The notes under the pieces were generated by a model, which saw only the letters and a program-made list of their open reading frames with translations, made no database searches and was not told the DNA's origin. Both the position numbers and the translations under genes were made by a program. Shown here one piece after another: positions 33,876 to 37,860 of a stretch of DNA of 37,860 bases; position 1 is the first letter of the stretch; each line of letters opens with the position of its first letter. Source of the DNA: Lachnospiraceae bacterium (GTDB lineage Bacteria; Bacillota; Clostridia; Lachnospirales; Lachnospiraceae); NCBI GenBank assembly GCA_017521985.1, contig JAFXAZ010000069.1:1-37860 (forward strand), given 5' to 3'.

Positions 33876-35354
33876 TTGGAACATAATACATATAGTATGT
33901 ATCAGGATATGAGGGCAAGAACCGGCGGACAGCTTTATATTGGAGTGGTTGGTCCGGTGAGAACCGGGAAATCCACTTTTATTAAGCGGTTTATGGATTT
34001 GTGCGTGCTTCCGAATATGGAAGATGGACATGAAGCAGAACGGGCACGTGATGAGCTTCCGCAGAGCAGCGGCGGAAGAACCATTACTACCACGGAGCCG
34101 AAGTTTATACCAAAGCAGGCAGCAGACATTACACTGGAAGATAATGTAGCAATGAAGGTACGTTTAATTGATTGTGTAGGTTACATGGTGGATGGTGCAG
34201 TGGGGCATATGGAAGACGGACAGGAACGTATGGTTAAAACACCATGGTTTGAAGAAAGTATTCCATTTACTCAGGCGGCTGAAGTCGGAACCACCAAGGT
34301 TATAGAGGATCATGCTACGGTAGGGCTTGTTATTTCTGCCGATGGCAGCTTTGGAGAATTGGATCGGTCTTCTTACGTTGCAGCCGAGGAAAAAACCATG
34401 GCAGCCCTTGCAAAGGAGCACAAACCTTATGTGATGTTACTCAATTCTGCAAGACCTTACAGCGATGATACGTTGCGTCTTGCCAAAGAGTTGTCCGAAA
34501 AGTATGGTGTGGATGTGTTACCGGTCAATTGTGAACAGTTAAAGAAAGAAGATATTTACCATATTCTGGAGGTGCTTCTTTTAGGGTTTCCATTGACCAG
34601 CGTGGAATTTTATATGCCGAAGTGGGTGGAAATGCTTTCTTTGGGGCATCCGATTAAAGCATCCATTATTGAAGCGGTAAAGCAGTTTATGGAGCACAAA
34701 AATACCATAAAAAAATTAAAAAGGGAACCTATTTCCTTGGAGTCTCCTTATATATCAGGGGCAAGGCTCGGTGCCATTGATTTGGCAACCGGTATTGCAA
34801 AAATCATGATTTCCATGGAAGAAGAGCATTATTATAAAATGCTTTCTGAAATGACCGGTCAGAAGGTGGAGAATGAATATGACCTGATGGGCATGTTAAA
34901 AGAGCTTGCCAATATGAAGCAGGAGTATTCCAAGGTGTTAGTTGCTATGCAGCAGGTGCGTAATACCGGGTATGGTGTGGTGATGCCTGTTCAAGAGGAA
35001 ATTACCCTTGAGGCACCGGAGCTTATTAAGCATGGCAATAAATATGGCGTTAAAATTAAAGCCAAGAGTCCGAGTATTCATATGATTCGTGCCGGCATTG
35101 AAACAGAGATTGCTCCGATTGTGGGCACGAAAGAACAGGCGGAAGATTTAATAAATTATATTAAAGCTGCAGATAATACGGAAGAGGGCGTTTGGGAAAC
35201 AAATATCTTTGGTAAGACCATTGAACAGCTTGTACAGGATGGCATTCAGACCAAGGTTTCCATGATTGGAGAGGAAAGCCAGCTCAAATTACAGGAATCT
35301 ATGCAAAAGATTGTAAACGATATGAATGGCGGTATGGTTTGTATCATTATCTAG
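33876..35354 (+). CDS. spoIVA: Stage IV sporulation protein A (spore coat ATPase)
   Basis: This 492-residue protein matches SpoIVA, the ATPase that polymerises on the forespore surface as the basement layer of the coat. Walker A is GPVRTGKS at 26-33. The RTGG before it, RDELPQSSGGRTITTTEPKF near 53-72, and the DCVGYMVDGAVGH segment near 99-111 are highly characteristic. The C-terminus GGMVCIII is the conserved hydrophobic end. I chose the TTG start because the only GGAGG is eight bases before it, and the resulting start resembles other clostridial SpoIVA proteins. An in-frame ATG at 33861 would add five residues. It is monocistronic or cotranscribed weakly with downstream genes, which have their own promoter. 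Confidence 0.95.
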   Translation: MEHNTYSMYQDMRARTGGQLYIGVVGPVRTGKSTFIKRFMDLCVLPNMEDGHEAERARDELPQSSGGRTITTTEPKFIPKQAADITLEDNVAMKVRLIDCVGYMVDGAVGHMEDGQERMVKTPWFEESIPFTQAAEVGTTKVIEDHATVGLVISADGSFGELDRSSYVAAEEKTMAALAKEHKPYVMLLNSARPYSDDTLRLAKELSEKYGVDVLPVNCEQLKKEDIYHILEVLLLGFPLTSVEFYMPKWVEMLSLGHPIKASIIEAVKQFMEHKNTIKKLKREPISLESPYISGARLGAIDLATGIAKIMISMEEEHYYKMLSEMTGQKVENEYDLMGMLKELANMKQEYSKVLVAMQQVRNTGYGVVMPVQEEITLEAPELIKHGNKYGVKIKAKSPSIHMIRAGIETEIAPIVGTKEQAEDLINYIKAADNTEEGVWETNIFGKTIEQLVQDGIQTKVSMIGEESQLKLQESMQKIVNDMNGGMVCIII

Positions 35355-35366
35355 TGGTTTTGTTTC

Positions 35367-35395
35367 TTGACGATAAATATATCTTGTGTTATAGT
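35367..35395 (+). promoter_or_regulatory. SigA-type promoter downstream of spoIVA
   Basis: TTGACG (35367-35372) is followed after exactly 17 bases by TATAGT (35390-35395), a near-consensus vegetative promoter. It would start transcription near 35402, about 22 bases before the small membrane peptide gene, and carry on into the HAD phosphatase gene. Confidence 0.7.
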
Positions 35396-35423
35396 TAAAT
35401 CTAGATTGAGAAATGAGGTACTC

Positions 35424-35606
35424 ATGATGACGAATTTAGTTTTATTTTTAAATTCTTTTTTATCATACCTGCTTTTAGTGGCAGTGTTCGTACTTGTCAT
35501 AGGCGTAGCGGTTTTTCTTGGAATCAGGCTTCGCATGCGAGCAAATACAAAAGAGGCAGCAATTGCTGCAGAAAATACAAATTCAGGAGCTACAAATGAA
35601 ATTTGA
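35424..35606 (+). CDS. Small single-pass membrane protein, unknown function
   Basis: This 60-residue protein has one strong transmembrane helix (about residues 5-34) and a basic-then-neutral cytoplasmic tail (RLRMRANTKEAA). TGAGGTA lies six bases before the ATG at 35424; a TTG at 35367 opens the same frame but falls inside the promoter. Its end overlaps the HAD phosphatase start by 11 bases, so the two are coupled. I do not recognise a family with certainty; similar short proteins occur in other Lachnospiraceae. Confidence 0.65.
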   Translation: MMTNLVLFLNSFLSYLLLVAVFVLVIGVAVFLGIRLRMRANTKEAAIAAENTNSGATNEI

Positions 35607-36291
35607 TGTTATTTTATGGGACATGGACGGAACCCTGCTTGATTTTAAAATTGCACAGAAGGAAGCCATTACACAGGTATTCAGAACGATTCACAAGCCA
35701 CTGACAGACGATATTATCGATTTGTATAGCCGTATTAATGAGTCATATTGGAAGAAGTTAGAGCTTGGTGAGGTGACGAGACCGGAACTGTTGACAGGCC
35801 GTTTTAGGAGACTGTTCGAGGAGCTTGGTATGAATGATGTGGATGTACAGAGTGTCCGTAAAGAATACGAAGAGGTTCTCGGCAATGTATATGAGTACAT
35901 TCAGGATTCTCTTGGTCTTTGCAAGATGCTTCAGCCTAAGTGCAGGCAGTACATAGTGACAAATGGTATCGCTGATACACAGCGACGTAAAATCAAGCTT
36001 TCCGGATTTAGGGACTGTATGACAGATTGCTTCATTTCTGAGGAAGTTGGTTATGAAAAGCCGAATAAGAACTATTTTGATTATGTGTTTAGTAAAATTC
36101 CGGATTTTGACCCGGAAAGAACGCTTATTGTAGGTGACTCTTTAACCAGTGACATCAAAGGCGGTGCACTTGCCGGTATTAAGACCTGTTACTTTAATCC
36201 GGAGCGAAAGGAGATTACCGGTGACTACAAGCCGGACTACGAAATTGAGCATCTTTGGGATGTACTTCGTATATTGGATTTCATGCTCTAA
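35596..36291 (+). CDS. HAD-superfamily hydrolase, YjjG-type nucleotidase
   Basis: This 231-residue protein has the HAD nucleophile motif WDMDGTLLDF with Asp9 and Asp11, a helical cap (about 18-90), motif II IVTNG near 117-121, a conserved Lys in EEVGYEKPN near 152-160 and motif IV VGDSLTSDIKGG. It most resembles the YjjG family of noncanonical pyrimidine 5'-nucleotidases, which hydrolyse damaged or modified nucleotides. AGGAG at 35585-35589 precedes the ATG at 35596; the open frame extends back to 35518 but that part overlaps the membrane peptide gene. A strong terminator follows. Confidence 0.88.
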   Translation: MKFDVILWDMDGTLLDFKIAQKEAITQVFRTIHKPLTDDIIDLYSRINESYWKKLELGEVTRPELLTGRFRRLFEELGMNDVDVQSVRKEYEEVLGNVYEYIQDSLGLCKMLQPKCRQYIVTNGIADTQRRKIKLSGFRDCMTDCFISEEVGYEKPNKNYFDYVFSKIPDFDPERTLIVGDSLTSDIKGGALAGIKTCYFNPERKEITGDYKPDYEIEHLWDVLRILDFML

Positions 36292-36351
36292 AAAATTTGT
36301 CGATTTGAATAAAGTTTGGTGTTCAAATTTGTTAGAAATAACGATAAATAG

Positions 36352-36394
36352 AAAACTCTCGTTTACATCTTGATTTTTGTGAACGGGAGTTTTA
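36352..36394 (+). terminator. Strong intrinsic terminator after the HAD phosphatase gene
   Basis: A 16-bp stem is formed by AAAACTCTCGTTTACA (36352-36367) and TGTGAACGGGAGTTTT (36378-36393), with two wobble pairs and a ten-base loop. The T-run that ends the right arm is the expected release tract. Confidence 0.75.
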
Positions 36395-36403
36395 TACTTA
36401 TTA

Positions 36404-36450
36404 ACACAAGTTCGTGTGGTTTGGAGTTGAAGTGCCACTAGATATTGTGT
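36404..36450 (+). promoter_or_regulatory. Tandem NrdR-box-like operators upstream of nrdD
   Basis: CCACTAGATATTGTGT (36435-36450) matches 14 of 16 positions of the NrdR box ACACWATATATWGTGT. ACACAAGTTCGTGTGG (36404-36419) matches 11 of 16. The 15-base gap between them, about three helical turns centre to centre, is the spacing known for NrdR box pairs. NrdR represses ribonucleotide reductase genes, and nrdD follows 60 bases later. Confidence 0.7.
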
Positions 36451-36510
36451 TTGAAAAAGGTGTAACATGGGCCCCCCCAAGCCCTTATTTTAATGTTTAG
36501 GAGGATATAC

Positions 36511-37860
36511 ATGAGTAATCAACTGGAAAAAGACGCTTTCGATTATGGTGCAGAGTTTCATACCAAGAGAGAAGTTCGGATTATCAAAAAGGACGGAAGC
36601 TTAGAAAAGTTTAACGTGCAAAAGGTTATTAATGCGGTCGGCAAGAGTGCGTACAGAGCACTTACCAGTTTTACACATGAGGAAAAGTGTAAAATCTGCC
36701 AGCATGTAGTGGACAAGATTGATGAGTTGGGGCAGGATGCGGTTCCGATTGCATTGATGCACAATATCGTAGAAAGTGCTTTAGAGCAGGTTAAACCGGT
36801 AGTCGCAAAGAGTTACCGTGATTATCGTAATTATAAGCAGGAGTTCGTACGTATGCTGGACGACGTTTACATGAAGAGTCAGTCTATCATGTACATTGGT
36901 GATAAGGAAAATTCCAACACCGACTCTGCTTTAGTATCTACGAAGAGAAGTCTTATTTTTAACCAGTTAAATAAAGAATTATATCAGAAGTTTTTTATGA
37001 CTACCGAAGAAATCCAGGCATGCCGTGACGGTTATATTTATGTTCATGATATGTCTGCCAGACGTGATACCATGAACTGCTGTCTGTTTGACGTTAAAAA
37101 CGTATTGAGCGGTGGTTTCGAAATGGGTAACATCTGGTACAATGAGCCAAAGACTCTGGATGTAGCCTTTGACGTAATCGGTGATATCGTACTTAGTGCT
37201 GCAAGCCAGCAGTATGGTGGCTTTACTGTGCCTAGCGTAGATTTGATTTTAGAGCCATACGCAGAAAAATCCTACAAAAAATACAAAGAAAAATATGCAC
37301 GTCTTGGTTTGAGTGAAGAACTGGCAGAAGAAGAAACCATTCGTGATCTGGAAAGAGATTTTGAACAGGGCTTCCAGGGCTGGGAATACAAGTTTAATAC
37401 GGTTGCTTCCAGCCGCGGTGATTATCCGTTTATCACCATGACGATGGGTACCGGTACCGGTCGTTTTGCAAAGATGGCATCTATCGGTATGCTCAAGGTT
37501 CGTAGAAAAGGTCAGGGTAAGGAAACCTGCAAGAAGCCGGTATTGTTCCCTAAGATTGTATTTTTATATGATGAAAATTTACACGGACCTGGCAAGGAAT
37601 TAGAAGATGTATTTGATGCAGGTGTAGAATGCTCTGCAAAGACTATGTATCCGGATTGGTTAAGTTTAACCGGTAAAGGTTATGTTGCAAGCATTTACAA
37701 GAGATATGGCGAAATTATTTCTCCAATGGGATGTAGAGCGTTCCTTTCTCCTTGGTATCGCAGAGGCGGTATGCATCCGGCAGATGAAAACGATACACCG
37801 GTATTCGTGGGACGTTTCAATATTGGTGCGGTTTCCTTACATTTACCAATGATTCTTGCA
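36511..37860 (+). CDS. nrdD: Anaerobic (class III) ribonucleoside-triphosphate reductase, N-terminal 450 codons (partial)
   Basis: The frame from the ATG at 36511 stays open to the window edge without a stop. Residues 21-110 form an ATP-cone allosteric domain (VRIIKKDGSLEKFNVQKV). The catalytic barrel follows, with YVHDMSARRDTMNC, ASQQYGGFTVPSVD and YPDWLSL recognisable as NrdD. The enzyme makes deoxynucleoside triphosphates without oxygen, using a glycyl radical installed by NrdG; the glycyl site lies beyond the window. AGGAGG sits six bases before the start. The leader carries a NrdR-box pair and a run of seven C. Confidence 0.93.
   Translation, partial: MSNQLEKDAFDYGAEFHTKREVRIIKKDGSLEKFNVQKVINAVGKSAYRALTSFTHEEKCKICQHVVDKIDELGQDAVPIALMHNIVESALEQVKPVVAKSYRDYRNYKQEFVRMLDDVYMKSQSIMYIGDKENSNTDSALVSTKRSLIFNQLNKELYQKFFMTTEEIQACRDGYIYVHDMSARRDTMNCCLFDVKNVLSGGFEMGNIWYNEPKTLDVAFDVIGDIVLSAASQQYGGFTVPSVDLILEPYAEKSYKKYKEKYARLGLSEELAEEETIRDLERDFEQGFQGWEYKFNTVASSRGDYPFITMTMGTGTGRFAKMASIGMLKVRRKGQGKETCKKPVLFPKIVFLYDENLHGPGKELEDVFDAGVECSAKTMYPDWLSLTGKGYVASIYKRYGEIISPMGCRAFLSPWYRRGGMHPADENDTPVFVGRFNIGAVSLHLPMILA

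Overview
The window looks like a chromosomal segment of an anaerobic, spore-forming Clostridia bacterium, most likely a Lachnospiraceae relative. The evidence is moderately AT-rich DNA with strong GGAGG-type ribosome binding sites, sporulation genes (spoIVA, yqfC/yqfD, a BofC-like gene), a class III anaerobic ribonucleotide reductase (nrdD), formate-tetrahydrofolate ligase, the redox repressor Rex, and a permuted-type family 3 glycoside hydrolase of the kind known from gut Clostridia. No rRNA, tRNA, insertion sequence or CRISPR array was seen. Nearly every gene is on the + strand; the one exception is an ABC-F ATPase. No intergenic gap exceeds 300 bases.

Layout: (1) 1-3254, an accessory sugar locus: the end of an unknown gene, an SDR oxidoreductase, a compact UxuA-like mannonate dehydratase, and a 5'-truncated GH3 remnant, closed by a bidirectional terminator. 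(2) 3315-5996, an ABC-F ATPase and rex, divergent from facing promoters. (3) 6073-13486, alr, a MazF-type toxin without an antitoxin, a CorC/HlyC-type CBS membrane protein, a YebC/PmpR regulator, metY, and a GT2 glycosyltransferase paired with a polytopic membrane protein. (4) 13559-22428, a TepA-like protease, FtsK/SpoIIIE, fhs, folD, two zinc-ribbon membrane proteins and rlmH. (5) 22496-23319, a very AT-rich three-gene cassette ending in a DUF4160 protein, which looks like an insertion into the core order. (6) 23379-28521, yqfC, yqfD, phoH, ybeY, a MOP-type membrane protein and a BofC-like protein. (7) 28537-33813, two FAD-dependent proteins, then proB, a DUF896 gene and proA. (8) 33876-37860, spoIVA, a 60-residue membrane peptide, a YjjG-type HAD phosphatase and the first 450 codons of nrdD, preceded by what look like tandem NrdR boxes.

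Functional links: fhs and folD form the one-carbon folate pair. proB and proA supply the first two steps of proline synthesis. yqfC/yqfD, the BofC-like gene and spoIVA belong to endospore formation, and candidate SigE- or forespore-type promoter sequences can be read at several of them. phoH and ybeY are the usual RNA-maturation neighbours. The least ordinary parts are the AT-rich DUF4160 cassette, the truncated permuted GH3, the antitoxin-less MazF, the NrdR-box pair and the hairpin leader of the BofC-like gene.
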